Assembly (NCBI RefSeq): GCF_001708405.1
Contig: NZ_CP012418.1
Location: 744,001 to 808,000 of the forward strand
Length of the DNA stretch: 64,000 nt
Source: Kangiella sediminilitoris
GTDB taxonomy: Bacteria > Pseudomonadota > Gammaproteobacteria > Enterobacterales > Kangiellaceae
Reading direction: 5' to 3'
Made by a program: the position numbers and the translations under genes
Shown here: one piece after another, positions 34,110 to 43,588 of the stretch
Numbering within the stretch: the stretch's first letter is position 1
Layout of the letters: each line of letters opens with the position of its first letter
The notes under the pieces: model-generated
Databases searched by the model: none
What the model was told of the DNA's origin: nothing
Seen by the model: the letters and a program-made list of their open reading frames with translations, nothing else

Positions 34110-35651
34110 ATGAGTGAAGAAACGAGCAGCGCAAATGGCGTTGTGGCTCGCTTTTTAAATACTATTGAGCGAGTAGGGAACAAGCTGCCGGATCCGGCGA
34201 TAATTTTCTTGGTAGCCATGTTGATAATTTGGCTATTGTCCTGGTTATTTTCAGGCGTCAACTTTTCAGCAATAGATCCTCGAACAGGCGACCCTATTGT
34301 TATTAAAAACCTTTTAACAGGTGATTCATTAGCCAGCTTTCTGTCAGGAATGGTAAAAACCTTTACTGGCTTTGCGCCACTGGGCGTGGTGTTGGTTGCG
34401 ATGTTAGGTGTCGGTGTTGCCGAGCATTCTGGCTATATCAATACTGGCATCAAATTGATGTTGAAGCGTACGCCGAAAATGTTGCTAACACCCATGATCA
34501 TTCTCGTGGCGATTGTCAGTCATACTGCAACCGATGCTGGATACGTGTTAGTTATTCCACTGGCGGGTGTTATCTATTATGCCATGGGCAGACATCCACT
34601 GGCTGGTATCGCTGCAGCATTTGCTGGCGTGAGTGGTGGCTTCAGTGCAAACTTTATCCCTTCCGGCATTGATCCTTTGCTACAGAGTTTTACTCAGAGT
34701 TCTGCTCAGATCATTCAGGAAGGTATGCAGGTCAACCCACTGAATAACTGGTTCTTCACTTCGGCATCAAGTCTGTTCATTATATTATTGGGCTGGTATA
34801 TCACCGATAAGATTATTGAACCTCGATTACAGAAAACCAAAATTGATGGTGATACGGATGACCTGCCGGAGTTTGATACGGTTTCGTCAAAAGAAAAAGT
34901 ATCATTTTATGTAGCAACCCTGGTTATGGTTATAGGGCTTGTATTGCTGGCATGGGCATCGTGGGGTGAAGACTCACCGATGCGTCACGACGGATCATTA
35001 ACAAACTTCAGTGCACCGTTGATGCAGTCCATCGTCCCACTCATTTTCTTATTATTCTGGATTCCGGGCGCAGTTTACGGCTTTATCGCAGGAACCTTCA
35101 AAACATCCAAAGATATGATTGATGCCATGAGCAAAGCGATGGGTGGTATGGCTTATTACATTGTGATGGCATTCTTCTGTGCATTGTTTATTGCTGCATT
35201 TGCTCAGTCTAACCTTGGTGCTCTACTGGCGATTGAAGGTGCGCAGGTGTTAAAGGCAATGGCATTACCAAGTGGTGTTACGGTAATTGGTATTGTACTG
35301 CTGACGGCCTTTGTAAACTTGTTCGTGGGCTCCGCTTCAGCAAAATGGGCTCTTCTGGCACCAATATTTGTTCCAATGCTGATGCAGCTGGGTATATCAC
35401 CTGACTTAACTCAGGCGGCTTACCGTGTAGGTGACTCAAGCTCGAACATTATTACGCCATTAATGCCTTACTTCCCATTGGTTGTAGTGTATTGCCAGAA
35501 GTACGTGAAAGACACGGGTATCGGTACTTTAATTGCGATGATGCTTCCGTTCTCGATAGCTTTCTTGGTCGGTTGGAGTTTATTCCTGTTAGCTTACTGG
35601 GGGCTGGGAATTCCTCTCGGGCTTCAGGCAAGTTACGGCTTTCCTGGCTAA
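34110..35651 (+). CDS. AbgT family transporter
   Basis: A 513-residue inner-membrane protein with about eleven helices and the AbgT hallmarks RVGNKLPDPAIIF near the N-terminus and VGSASAKWALLAPIFVPML in the second re-entrant region. E. coli AbgT imports p-aminobenzoyl-glutamate. Marine homologues such as MtrF-like proteins have been linked to sulfonamide export, so the substrate is open. No abgA/abgB hydrolase lies beside it, which weakens the folate-salvage reading. Monocistronic, with a strong terminator. Confidence 0.9.
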   Translation: MSEETSSANGVVARFLNTIERVGNKLPDPAIIFLVAMLIIWLLSWLFSGVNFSAIDPRTGDPIVIKNLLTGDSLASFLSGMVKTFTGFAPLGVVLVAMLGVGVAEHSGYINTGIKLMLKRTPKMLLTPMIILVAIVSHTATDAGYVLVIPLAGVIYYAMGRHPLAGIAAAFAGVSGGFSANFIPSGIDPLLQSFTQSSAQIIQEGMQVNPLNNWFFTSASSLFIILLGWYITDKIIEPRLQKTKIDGDTDDLPEFDTVSSKEKVSFYVATLVMVIGLVLLAWASWGEDSPMRHDGSLTNFSAPLMQSIVPLIFLLFWIPGAVYGFIAGTFKTSKDMIDAMSKAMGGMAYYIVMAFFCALFIAAFAQSNLGALLAIEGAQVLKAMALPSGVTVIGIVLLTAFVNLFVGSASAKWALLAPIFVPMLMQLGISPDLTQAAYRVGDSSSNIITPLMPYFPLVVVYCQKYVKDTGIGTLIAMMLPFSIAFLVGWSLFLLAYWGLGIPLGLQASYGFPG

Positions 35652-35656
35652 AGACT

Positions 35657-35682
35657 AAAAAGGCGCCGATGGCGCCTTTTTT
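35657..35682. terminator. Bidirectional terminator after abgT-like gene
   Basis: AAAAAGGCGCC, GAT, GGCGCCTTTTTT. The same GGCGCC stem ends the genes at 40619 and, in shortened form, 60388. Confidence 0.92.
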
Positions 35683-35696
35683 ATTTTCTGCTGAAC

Positions 35697-37916
35697 TTAA
35701 TCTTTTAGTTCAAGAGCTGCTGCAACGATATTGTCCTTGCTTGGAAGTACGTACTGCCAGGAGGTCCCGATAGGAATAAAGGTGTCATGACCTGTAATCC
35801 GCTTAATCTTTGGTGGTTTATCCATGTGTTCGATAAGTCCCGTAATCAGCTCTTCGCTTAAAGAGCCTGTCTTGCGGCACTCGTCGACAACCAAAATATT
35901 CTCATAGTTTTCGGCAGCTTCGGCGATTGCTTTATGATTGAGCGGTGCCAGCCAGCGAATATCCATCACATCAACAGGGGTTTTGTATTTATCCCTTAGG
36001 ATCTTTTGTGCCTGCTGAGATAAATAGTGACCGTTACCGTAACTGATGACCAATGTTTTGCTTTTCTTTTTACCTTCGCCCGGGTACAGCGCCGGCTCCC
36101 CAAATGGTGCTATTTCATGAGGTTCTGGGTAGACACCCAGCCAGCCATTATCACCCGCCGTGTGTAAATCCTTGGCATGATACAAAGCTATAGGCTCAAG
36201 GAATATGACGACACGCTTCTGCTCATCAGCTAAGCGCACAGCTTCCCGTAGCATCTTAGCAGCGTCTTGCCCATGAGAAGGGCAGGCGATAATGATGCCG
36301 GGGATTTCTCTTAAAAAGGCCATGCTATTGTCATTGTGGAAGTGCCCACCAAAACCTTTCTGATAGGCCAGGCCAGCGATTCTAATGACCATCGGGTTGG
36401 TAAACTGATTATTAGAGAAGAAGGACAGGGTGGATGCTTCGCCACGAATCTGGTCGACCGCATTATGGGTATAAGCTAGAAACTGAATTTCTGGTATGGG
36501 TAAGTAACCCAAATGAGCAGCTCCGATAGCGTTACCTAAAATACTGGTTTCATCCAACATGGTGTCGAATACTCTATTGTCACTGAATCGTTTCTGTAAA
36601 TTAGTCGAAACGCTGTACACACCGCCTTTTTTGCCGACATCTTCTCCAAACATCATAATGTTCGGATACTGTTCCATCAGGTCTGTCAGTGCATAGTTGA
36701 TCAGTTGTGCCATACTTCTCGGCTTGTCTAAAAATTTGAACTGACGGCCAATGTCAAAAAGCTCATGCCGTTTGCTGAGGGTAGGTAGAGCAGGCATCTC
36801 TTTGGCGGGTCGCTCTGGAGCGATCGATGCGCAGACCTCTTCCGCACTGCTGAGTTTCGGCAGTTTAATGGCTGCTTCTGCGGTTTTCTCTACTTTCTGC
36901 CTGGTGTTCTCGTAGAGGTTAAGAATGTCGTCGGTTGTCATGTAGCCCGCTTCAATTGCCAAGCGTGCGGAATGCAGTAGTGGATCCTGTGCTTCTGTCG
37001 ATTCTATGTGCTCAATGCTGTGATACATACTTTCGGTATCATTGCCGGCATGTCCCATCAGTCGAATGGTTTTCATGTGAAGGAACACTGGGCGACGTTC
37101 GTAACGCGCAATTTCCTCTGCTTCCTGGGCAGCCAAATAGGCGTCAGGCAAGTGCAACCCGTTACATTGGATATACTCGATGCTCTGGCGGTTTTTAACG
37201 TTATTTTCAATCCAGTTGTCCGGCGTCGAGACCGAAATCCCAATACCGTTATCTTCACAAATATAGACCAACGGCAGTGGCTCACCCTTATAGGCGATAT
37301 ATTGAGCAGCATTAAAGGCCGACTGCGAAGTCGCATGGTTAAAGCTGGCATCACCAAAGTTACACAAAATCACGCTGTCTGACGGGATGTCTGCTTCGAA
37401 TCCTGTGCGTTGTGCTTTGCCTAGAGACCAGGCCGCTCCCATCGCTTTTGGCAGGTGAGATGCGATGGTGCTGGTTTGTGGTGGTACGAATAACTTGGTC
37501 GAGCCAAATACTTTGTGGCGTCCCTGTGAGATGGGATCATCTTTTGCCGCAACCAGAGACAATATCTGATCCCGGATCGGATCAACGTTATGGACTTTAC
37601 GTGAACGCTCGGCCATCAAGGCTCCTGAGCGATAGTGTAGAAAGGCCATATCCGTATGACGAAAGACCTTTCCCAGTGTAGCGTTTCCTTCATGGCCACT
37701 ACTGCCAATGGTATAAAACCCTATTCCCTGGTCCTTAAGAATTCGTGCTCGTAGATCGAGGTGCCGGCTGATTATCTGGGACTCAAACAACTGCACAAAT
37801 TCCTGTGGAGAAAGCTGAGTGACACCGGCTTGTATGTTACTGACTTTGTTAGGGAATTTTGCTGTTTTTAAGGCGATCAAAAAATTTTGGTCGATGACAC
37901 TGGCACGGTCGAGCAT
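35697..37916 (-). CDS. Fused E1 alpha-beta subunit of a branched-chain-type 2-oxoacid dehydrogenase
   Basis: A thiamine-diphosphate enzyme of 739 residues combining both E1 subunits. The alpha half (about 1-370) has the thiamine motif GDASFNHA through EDNGIGIS. The beta half (about 400-739) has GEDVGKKGGVYSV and the C-terminal transketolase domain, ending near the VVDECRKTGSLSEEL segment. It decarboxylates a 2-oxo acid, probably branched-chain, and passes the acyl group to a lipoyl E2. Most bacteria encode alpha and beta separately; a fused form is known in Bacteroidetes and some Proteobacteria. No E2 or E3 gene is in the window, so partners are encoded elsewhere. Confidence 0.88.
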   Translation of the reverse strand: MLDRASVIDQNFLIALKTAKFPNKVSNIQAGVTQLSPQEFVQLFESQIISRHLDLRARILKDQGIGFYTIGSSGHEGNATLGKVFRHTDMAFLHYRSGALMAERSRKVHNVDPIRDQILSLVAAKDDPISQGRHKVFGSTKLFVPPQTSTIASHLPKAMGAAWSLGKAQRTGFEADIPSDSVILCNFGDASFNHATSQSAFNAAQYIAYKGEPLPLVYICEDNGIGISVSTPDNWIENNVKNRQSIEYIQCNGLHLPDAYLAAQEAEEIARYERRPVFLHMKTIRLMGHAGNDTESMYHSIEHIESTEAQDPLLHSARLAIEAGYMTTDDILNLYENTRQKVEKTAEAAIKLPKLSSAEEVCASIAPERPAKEMPALPTLSKRHELFDIGRQFKFLDKPRSMAQLINYALTDLMEQYPNIMMFGEDVGKKGGVYSVSTNLQKRFSDNRVFDTMLDETSILGNAIGAAHLGYLPIPEIQFLAYTHNAVDQIRGEASTLSFFSNNQFTNPMVIRIAGLAYQKGFGGHFHNDNSMAFLREIPGIIIACPSHGQDAAKMLREAVRLADEQKRVVIFLEPIALYHAKDLHTAGDNGWLGVYPEPHEIAPFGEPALYPGEGKKKSKTLVISYGNGHYLSQQAQKILRDKYKTPVDVMDIRWLAPLNHKAIAEAAENYENILVVDECRKTGSLSEELITGLIEHMDKPPKIKRITGHDTFIPIGTSWQYVLPSKDNIVAAALELKD

Positions 37917-38097
37917 TGTAATAATTTTATGTGATTTTAAGTTGGCGATTAGTATGCTTTATGGATATAAGGATGTCACTTCACAAGCCACTGGTTGGAG
38001 CAGATCATCTGCAGACCTAAGTTTGACATTAGGTTTTGGGCTCTAATGTGTTAAAGTAGCGCCTTCACGATATAAGGTTAGGTTATATTGAAGCTAT

Positions 38098-39069
38098 ATG
38101 AAGGTTTATGACAATGTTCTTGAGATGGTCGGCAACACGCCGATGCTCAAATTCCACAAGATGAATACAGGCAAATGCCAATTATTTGGCAAGCTGGAAT
38201 CACAGAATCCAGGAGCCTCAATTAAAGACCGTATTGCCATCAGCATGATCGAAACGGCTGAGAAAGAAGGGCATATCAAGCCTGGTGATACTTTGATCGA
38301 AGCGACAGCTGGTAATACCGGACTCGGTCTGGCCATGGTAGCTTCGCAGAAAGGTTACAAATTGAAAATTGTCATGCCAGACAAAATGAGCATGGAAAAA
38401 GAATATAACCTTCGCGCTTTCGGTGCAGAAGTGATGCGTACCCGTTCAGACGTGGGTAAAGGCCATCCTGAATATTATCAGGATGTCGCTAAGCGTCTAT
38501 CCGAAGAAAATGGCTGGTACTTCATTAATCAGTTCTCCAATCCAGCGAATATTGCGGCTCACTACATGACCACTGGCCCAGAAATCTGGGAACAGCTGGA
38601 TGGCAAGGTTGATGCTGTTGTTTTAGGCGTTGGTTCAGGCGGAACGGTTACAGGTATAGGGCGCTTCCTGAAAGAGAAGAATCCGGATATCGATATTGTC
38701 CTGGCGGATCCGGACGGTTCAATCCTTACGCATTATCATGAGACCGGTGAAATGTCTGAAGCTGGCAGCTGGGTAATTGAAGGTATCGGTGAAGACTTTA
38801 TTCCTGATATTTGTGATATGAGCCTATTCACCAAGGCTTATACAGTGACTGATAAAGAATCATTGAATACTGCCCGCGAGTTGATGTTGAAAGAATCTGT
38901 GATGGGCGGCTCTTCAACCGGTACGCTAGTAGCCGCTGCGCTGAAATATTGTCAGGATCAAACGGAACCAAAGAATGTTGTTACGTTTGTTTGCGATACG
39001 GGTAACCGCTACTTGTCGAAAATGTATAACGATGAGTGGATGAAAGAGCAGGGCTTTCTAGATGACTGA
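38098..39069 (+). CDS. Cystathionine beta-synthase, catalytic domain only
   Basis: A PLP enzyme of 323 residues. SIKDRIA carries the cofactor Lys (K43), EATAGNTGLGLA binds phosphate, and ADPDGSIL plus VIEGIGEDFIP match cystathionine beta-synthases better than O-acetylserine sulfhydrylases. It lacks the CBS-pair regulatory domain of the animal enzymes. With the gamma-lyase gene 374 bases downstream, it would make cysteine from homocysteine and serine (reverse transsulfuration). A two-helix membrane protein gene overlaps its end by eight bases. A cysteine synthase role cannot be wholly excluded. Confidence 0.88.
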   Translation: MKVYDNVLEMVGNTPMLKFHKMNTGKCQLFGKLESQNPGASIKDRIAISMIETAEKEGHIKPGDTLIEATAGNTGLGLAMVASQKGYKLKIVMPDKMSMEKEYNLRAFGAEVMRTRSDVGKGHPEYYQDVAKRLSEENGWYFINQFSNPANIAAHYMTTGPEIWEQLDGKVDAVVLGVGSGGTVTGIGRFLKEKNPDIDIVLADPDGSILTHYHETGEMSEAGSWVIEGIGEDFIPDICDMSLFTKAYTVTDKESLNTARELMLKESVMGGSSTGTLVAAALKYCQDQTEPKNVVTFVCDTGNRYLSKMYNDEWMKEQGFLDD

Positions 39070-39355
39070 TAAACAAACGCCGACACCGCCGACAGCCAAT
39101 ATATCCTTGTGGTGGCTATTGCTGGATATTATCGGCATGGCCTTAGTCGTATTGGCGGGTTATGAAATCTATCTGATTAATGAAAAGAACGCGGGTATGT
39201 TGGCTGAGTACTTTAGCTGGCCGCATTATCCGTGGGTTATTATGGGTGTTGGTGTTCTTTGTATGCTCCCTTTCCATAAACAGGTCTTTGCATTATTCCG
39301 GAAAGTAAAGCAATACCAGAAAGAGCTCGCCAAGAAAGATCGTCCTGATTTTTAA
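39062..39355 (+). CDS. Small two-helix membrane protein in the transsulfuration operon
   Basis: A 97-residue protein with two predicted membrane helices (about residues 17-38 and 55-77) and a basic C-terminal tail (FRKVKQYQKELAKKDRP). It overlaps the CBS gene by eight bases and lies 88 bases before the gamma-lyase gene, so it is embedded in the pathway. No family recognised. The position suggests a small accessory membrane factor, perhaps related to sulfur amino acid handling, but that is inference. Confidence 0.75.
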   Translation: MTDKQTPTPPTANISLWWLLLDIIGMALVVLAGYEIYLINEKNAGMLAEYFSWPHYPWVIMGVGVLCMLPFHKQVFALFRKVKQYQKELAKKDRPDF

Positions 39356-39443
39356 GCGTCACCCCTTGAAATTAGCTGTAATGACTCGATGTTATACTAA
39401 TCTGTTCATTACAGCTTAAATTGATATAACCAACAGGTATTTT

Positions 39444-40619
39444 ATGTCAGACAAGAAATTAAAGTTTGCTAGCCGTGTTATCCATGCTGGCCAGAAACCA
39501 GAGCCAATCACTGGCGCCGTAATGCCCCCTATATTTACTACTTCAACTTATGCGCAGCCTGCTCCGGGTGAGCATACAGGGTATGAGTATTCACGTAGTC
39601 AGAATCCAACGCGTATGGCTTACGAGCGTTGTATCGCTGACTTAGAAGGTGGTAAACAAGGTTATGCATTTGCTTCCGGTATGGCTGCAACCAGTACTAT
39701 TCTTGAACTACTGGATGCTGGCTCGCATATCATTGCCATGGATGATCTGTACGGTGGTACTTTCCGCTTGTTTGATAAAGTTCGTAAACGTACAGCCAAT
39801 CTTGATTTCAGCTTTGTCGATTTATCAAACCTGGATAATCTGGAAAAGTCGTTAAAGCCAAACACTAAAATGATCTGGGTGGAAAGTCCAACCAATCCAA
39901 TGTTGAAAATGGTCGACATGAAGGCGATTGCTGATTTTGCTAAGAAGCATAACCTGATTGCGATTGCAGATAATACATTTGCGACACCATTCAACCAGCA
40001 GCCTCTGAGTTTTGGTTTTGATATCGTAATGCACTCGGCAACGAAGTACCTGAATGGCCACTCTGACATAGTCGGTGGTGTTGCAGTCGTTGGTGATAAC
40101 GACGAACTGCGTGAACAGATGGCGTTCCTGCATAATTCAGCGGGAGCGATACAGGGACCGTTTGATAGTTATTTAGCCCTTCGTGGTTTGAAGACTCTTG
40201 CTTTGCGTATGCGTCAGCATAATGAGAATGGACAGAAAGTAGCTGAGTTCCTGAGTAACCATCCCCAAATTGATAAGGTGTACTATCCGGGGCTTGAGTC
40301 ACACCCACAGCATGAATTGGCGAAAAGCCAGATGAAAGGGTTCAGTGGCATGGTGTCTGTACTGGTTAAAGGTGAGACACCTGAGCAGGCGGCTAAAAAC
40401 TCGCATGAGTTTATGAAAAAGCTAAAAATCTTTACCTTGGCGGAAAGCCTGGGTGGCATTGAAAGTCTATCAAACCATCCTGCCATTATGACTCACGCAT
40501 CTGTACCATATGAAGTGCGTCAGGAAATCGGTATTTTGGATAACCTGGTTCGCCTATCTGTGGGTGTCGAGGATATTGATGATATTCTCGAAGATCTCGA
40601 TCAGGCTTTGAAATTTTAA
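39444..40619 (+). CDS. Cystathionine gamma-lyase-type PLP enzyme
   Basis: A Cys/Met-metabolism PLP enzyme of 391 residues with the family signature around the cofactor Lys (SATKYLNGHSD, K201), the YSRSQNPTR active-site segment and ASGMAATS phosphate loop. Cystathionine gamma-lyase and gamma-synthase are hard to separate by eye; the neighbouring beta-synthase favours the lyase, releasing cysteine, ammonia and 2-oxobutyrate. The ATG has AGG seven bases upstream. Ends at a strong terminator. The cysteine could supply glutathione through GshA. Confidence 0.9.
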   Translation: MSDKKLKFASRVIHAGQKPEPITGAVMPPIFTTSTYAQPAPGEHTGYEYSRSQNPTRMAYERCIADLEGGKQGYAFASGMAATSTILELLDAGSHIIAMDDLYGGTFRLFDKVRKRTANLDFSFVDLSNLDNLEKSLKPNTKMIWVESPTNPMLKMVDMKAIADFAKKHNLIAIADNTFATPFNQQPLSFGFDIVMHSATKYLNGHSDIVGGVAVVGDNDELREQMAFLHNSAGAIQGPFDSYLALRGLKTLALRMRQHNENGQKVAEFLSNHPQIDKVYYPGLESHPQHELAKSQMKGFSGMVSVLVKGETPEQAAKNSHEFMKKLKIFTLAESLGGIESLSNHPAIMTHASVPYEVRQEIGILDNLVRLSVGVEDIDDILEDLDQALKF

Positions 40620-40635
40620 CAAAAGCTCGATAATG

Positions 40636-40661
40636 AAAAGGCGCCGATTGGCGCCTTTTTT
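40636..40661. terminator. Bidirectional terminator after the gamma-lyase gene
   Basis: AAAAGGCGCC, GATT, GGCGCC and T-run. Confidence 0.92.
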
Positions 40662-40676
40662 ATTAACAGCTGAACC

Positions 40677-41102
40677 TTACCATATTTTATCTTTATCACC
40701 TTTTCGCACCGTCAAGGCAGCAACATAAGCGGATAAGAAAAGTGGACTGGCACCTATCAGGAAGCCTTTACTGAAAAAGCCAGCAACCCAAAATGATAAT
40801 CCTAGGAAAAGGCAAAATCTTTCGAGGTGAATTAAGCTTTTTCTGTCTTTGATTCCCAGCATGTTTATGCGATACCACCAGGGTTTACTTTTCCAGTCTT
40901 CAGTTGTTTTATCAATCACGATAATCTCCTTTTGCAAAGTTTCGATATTTGTTTCGAAAACAGATGCCAGAGCTTTGAGTGACTCTAAACTGGCCCGGTT
41001 ACCACTTTCTATTCGTTGAATGGTGCGAATACTGATGCCACTAAGAATAGAGAGTTGTTCCTGTGACCATTGTTTTTGTTCACGTAATTTTTTTATAACC
41101 AT
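40677..41102 (-). CDS. XRE-type regulator with C-terminal membrane helices
   Basis: A 141-residue protein. Residues 1-60 are a canonical Cro/CI helix-turn-helix (WSQEQLSILSGISIRTIQRIESGN). A short linker follows, then a 2TM domain (about residues 90-130). It is thus probably a DNA-binding protein tethered to the inner membrane, as seen in a family of XRE-2TM proteins. The ATG at 41102 is preceded by GGAG; a TTG codon directly upstream would add one residue. It is a single gene. Its target is unknown; autoregulation is likely but no operator was identified. Confidence 0.82.
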   Translation of the reverse strand: MVIKKLREQKQWSQEQLSILSGISIRTIQRIESGNRASLESLKALASVFETNIETLQKEIIVIDKTTEDWKSKPWWYRINMLGIKDRKSLIHLERFCLFLGLSFWVAGFFSKGFLIGASPLFLSAYVAALTVRKGDKDKIW

Positions 41103-41248
41103 CAAAGTCTCCGTTGTCTGTTTCGATGGAAATTATCTCTAAAATACCAGTTGACGGTGACGACATACGCCCGCCAGTGGGGTGACACTGACCGTTTATG
41201 GGTAAAATTGTTTGTTATATAACCAGTCAGTGCCGAATAGTTGCATAT

Positions 41249-42154
41249 TTACTTAAGAAGGTTTGCAGGAGAGTATTGATCCGTCAATATTTTCGCACTG
41301 GTGTCCCAGTTCACTTCCGTATTAATTGCGTCAAATACTCTTAGGCTGTCCACGCCATACTGCATCATTATCCCTTTTAGCTGATTAACTTTTTTCAGCA
41401 GAGAACGCTTTTCTGGAAGTTTTTCATTGCTGACTACAATGACTCGGTTTGTTTTTTCGTCTTCAAAGCGAATCTGGTAAAGTTCGCCAAACACTTCATG
41501 GTAGGTTTCAGATTCATGGTGAAAAAGGGCACTGGAACTAAAAGTATTTGCCATGATGATGCCACCTGGCTTGAGGATACTTTTCACTTCTTCCAGATAC
41601 TCTTTGGTCATCATATGCTCTGGAATGTAGTCACTGTTAAATGCATCCAATAAAATAAAGTCGTAACGCTGATCCTTGCGTTGAGCGCGTTTTACAAAAA
41701 CTCGACCATCGCGAATATGCGTTTTGTATTGCTCACCCTCATCAGTATAACTGAAGTACTTTCTGGCCATGTCAGCCACAACCTCATCAATTTCTACCGA
41801 TGTAATGTTAGCTTCCGGGTAAATTTCCTTGTAGTGATTGACCAGAACACCACCTCCAAGACCAATAACTAGAATATCTTTAGGCTCGTCTAAGAAAAAT
41901 GTCGCGCCCATTGCCAGCTTGTAGTAATCGAAAACCAGCTGTTTCGAGCCATCCTCAAAAATGCAGGACTGGCTTAGATCGTTATGACTCTTCTTTCTGA
42001 AGCGCATACAAATATAGCCGTGTTCCTGAACCATGTAGACGTTTTGATACAGGGAGCGCTCTTCTTCCAGAATTTTAGCTTCAGCAGGAGCGGCAATTAA
42101 AGCAGTAATAAAAACACATGTACTTGCCAGGAATAGGTGTAATAACTTATTCAT
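41249..42154 (-). CDS. Spermidine-synthase-like protein with N-terminal signal/anchor
   Basis: A 301-residue protein from the ATG at 42154 (GGAGC upstream). An earlier start at 42211 would lie inside the preceding gene. Residues 1-26 look like a signal peptide or anchor (ending PAEA). The rest is a polyamine-synthase/methyltransferase fold: VIGLGGGVLVNHY nucleotide-binding loop, SVEIDEVV acidic residue and LLDAFNSDYIPEHM. True SpeE enzymes are cytoplasmic, so export would be odd; an uncleaved anchor with the domain inside is also possible. It overlaps the upstream membrane-protein gene by eight bases, so the two act as one unit. Confidence 0.85.
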   Translation of the reverse strand: MNKLLHLFLASTCVFITALIAAPAEAKILEEERSLYQNVYMVQEHGYICMRFRKKSHNDLSQSCIFEDGSKQLVFDYYKLAMGATFFLDEPKDILVIGLGGGVLVNHYKEIYPEANITSVEIDEVVADMARKYFSYTDEGEQYKTHIRDGRVFVKRAQRKDQRYDFILLDAFNSDYIPEHMMTKEYLEEVKSILKPGGIIMANTFSSSALFHHESETYHEVFGELYQIRFEDEKTNRVIVVSNEKLPEKRSLLKKVNQLKGIMMQYGVDSLRVFDAINTEVNWDTSAKILTDQYSPANLLK

Positions 42155-42767
42155 TATATAGCTCCGCTTTCTCTGCTTTAGGTAAAGGTTTGGGGAATAA
42201 TATAGCAACAATCCCTACTACAAATAATACTGCTGCAACCCCATACAGAATATTATCAAGCTCAAACCACAGTACCAGATAAAAAGAAGTCATGATGGTA
42301 CCCAGGGCACTGCCCAACGTCGACACGAAGTATAGGAAGCCTGCCGTCTGTCCGCTGCTTTCGGTATTAGCTACCAGCAGTCTGACAGAGTAGGGCGCTA
42401 CCATGCCCATAATGGTGGTTGGAATCAGGAATAGAATGACAGAACTGACCAGAGAGCCATACCTGGGATCCTCTATGTGCATAAACACCCAGTCTGACAG
42501 TTCGGCATGCCATATAACCAATGGCAATGTTGTCAGTGAAGCTATGATGAAAATTGTGCCGTACTTTCTGGTATTGGGCTCTCTTAGGGAGAGTCTTCCG
42601 CCAACCAGGTAACCAATAGAAAGTGCAAGCATGAATACGGTAATGATACTGCCCCATACATAGACACTACCGCCAAAGTAAGGTGAAAGTATTTTTCCAC
42701 CAAGGAGCTCCACGGTCATAATGGAAAAACCCATGATAAAGGCGCAGAGCAAAACAAGAGTATTCAT
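42147..42767 (-). CDS. Membrane partner of the spermidine-synthase-like protein
   Basis: A 206-residue inner-membrane protein with six hydrophobic helices. MTVELLGGKILSPYFGGSVYVWGSI is typical of the N-terminal membrane half of fused MFS/spermidine-synthase proteins, but here it is a separate gene with a stop just inside the next start. The pair therefore looks like the two halves of that fusion, split or never fused. The biochemical role of the family is unresolved. Confidence 0.82.
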   Translation of the reverse strand: MNTLVLLCAFIMGFSIMTVELLGGKILSPYFGGSVYVWGSIITVFMLALSIGYLVGGRLSLREPNTRKYGTIFIIASLTTLPLVIWHAELSDWVFMHIEDPRYGSLVSSVILFLIPTTIMGMVAPYSVRLLVANTESSGQTAGFLYFVSTLGSALGTIMTSFYLVLWFELDNILYGVAAVLFVVGIVAILFPKPLPKAEKAELYNE

Positions 42768-42952
42768 AAACGGTCTTATAGATATTTTGGTTCACTTGAT
42801 AATAAGGGAAACAATCTAAATGTCAAAATTTGCGCAATTCGACAAATATATAATGGCTTTATAGTCCGATACTTATATTCTATTGGGTCGTTAATATGAA
42901 CGTGGTAGAATACACACTTTATATTTATAGCGTGAATAATCAGGAGATTAAC

Positions 42953-43534
42953 ATGGCAATTGAACTACCTGCATTACCTTATGAGCGTGATGCGTTAGCA
43001 CCTCATATCTCGGAAGAAACGATCAACTATCACTATGGCAAACACCACAATGCCTACGTGACTAACTTAAACAAAATGATCGAAGGTACGGACTTCGAAG
43101 GTAAAGACCTTGAAGATATTATTCGTACATCGGAAGGTGGTGTGTTCAACAATGCTGCACAAGTTTGGAACCACACTTTCTATTGGAACAGCTTGAGCCC
43201 TAACGGCGGTGGCGAGCCTTCAGGTCCACTTGCTGATGCGATTAATTCTGCATTCGGCTCTTTTGCGGACTTTAAAGAGAAATTCACTGCAAGCGCAGCT
43301 GGCAACTTCGGTTCAGGCTGGACTTGGTTGGTGAAAAACTCAGCTGGTTCACTTGAGATCGTAAATACTAGCAACGCGGATACGCCGATTACTAACGCAG
43401 GTGTTACTCCGTTGTTGACAGTCGACGTTTGGGAACACGCTTACTACGTTGACTATCGTAACGCTCGCCCAGAATATTTGAAAAACTTCTGGGAACTAGT
43501 GAACTGGGACTTTGCTGCGAAAAACTTCGGTTAA
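42953..43534 (+). CDS. sodB: Iron superoxide dismutase
   Basis: Removes superoxide in the cytoplasm. From the ATG at 42953 (AGGAG just upstream) it has 193 residues, exactly the E. coli SodB length; an earlier ATG at 42896 would add 19 residues with no family support. Metal ligands are visible: His27 in NYHYGKHH, the His of [11 protein letters not shown], and Asp/His in [23 protein letters not shown]-type residues and the Fe-type pattern favour iron over manganese. Strong terminator follows. Confidence 0.95.
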   Translation: MAIELPALPYERDALAPHISEETINYHYGKHHNAYVTNLNKMIEGTDFEGKDLEDIIRTSEGGVFNNAAQVWNHTFYWNSLSPNGGGEPSGPLADAINSAFGSFADFKEKFTASAAGNFGSGWTWLVKNSAGSLEIVNTSNADTPITNAGVTPLLTVDVWEHAYYVDYRNARPEYLKNFWELVNWDFAAKNFG

Positions 43535-43558
43535 TAGCTGTCCTGCACTAGATGATAT

Positions 43559-43588
43559 AAAAAGCCCAGCACTTGCTGGGCTTTTTTT
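43559..43588. terminator. Bidirectional terminator after sodB
   Basis: AAAAAGCCCAGC, ACTT, GCTGGGCTTTTTTTT; it runs right up to the stop of the convergent channel gene. Confidence 0.93.
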
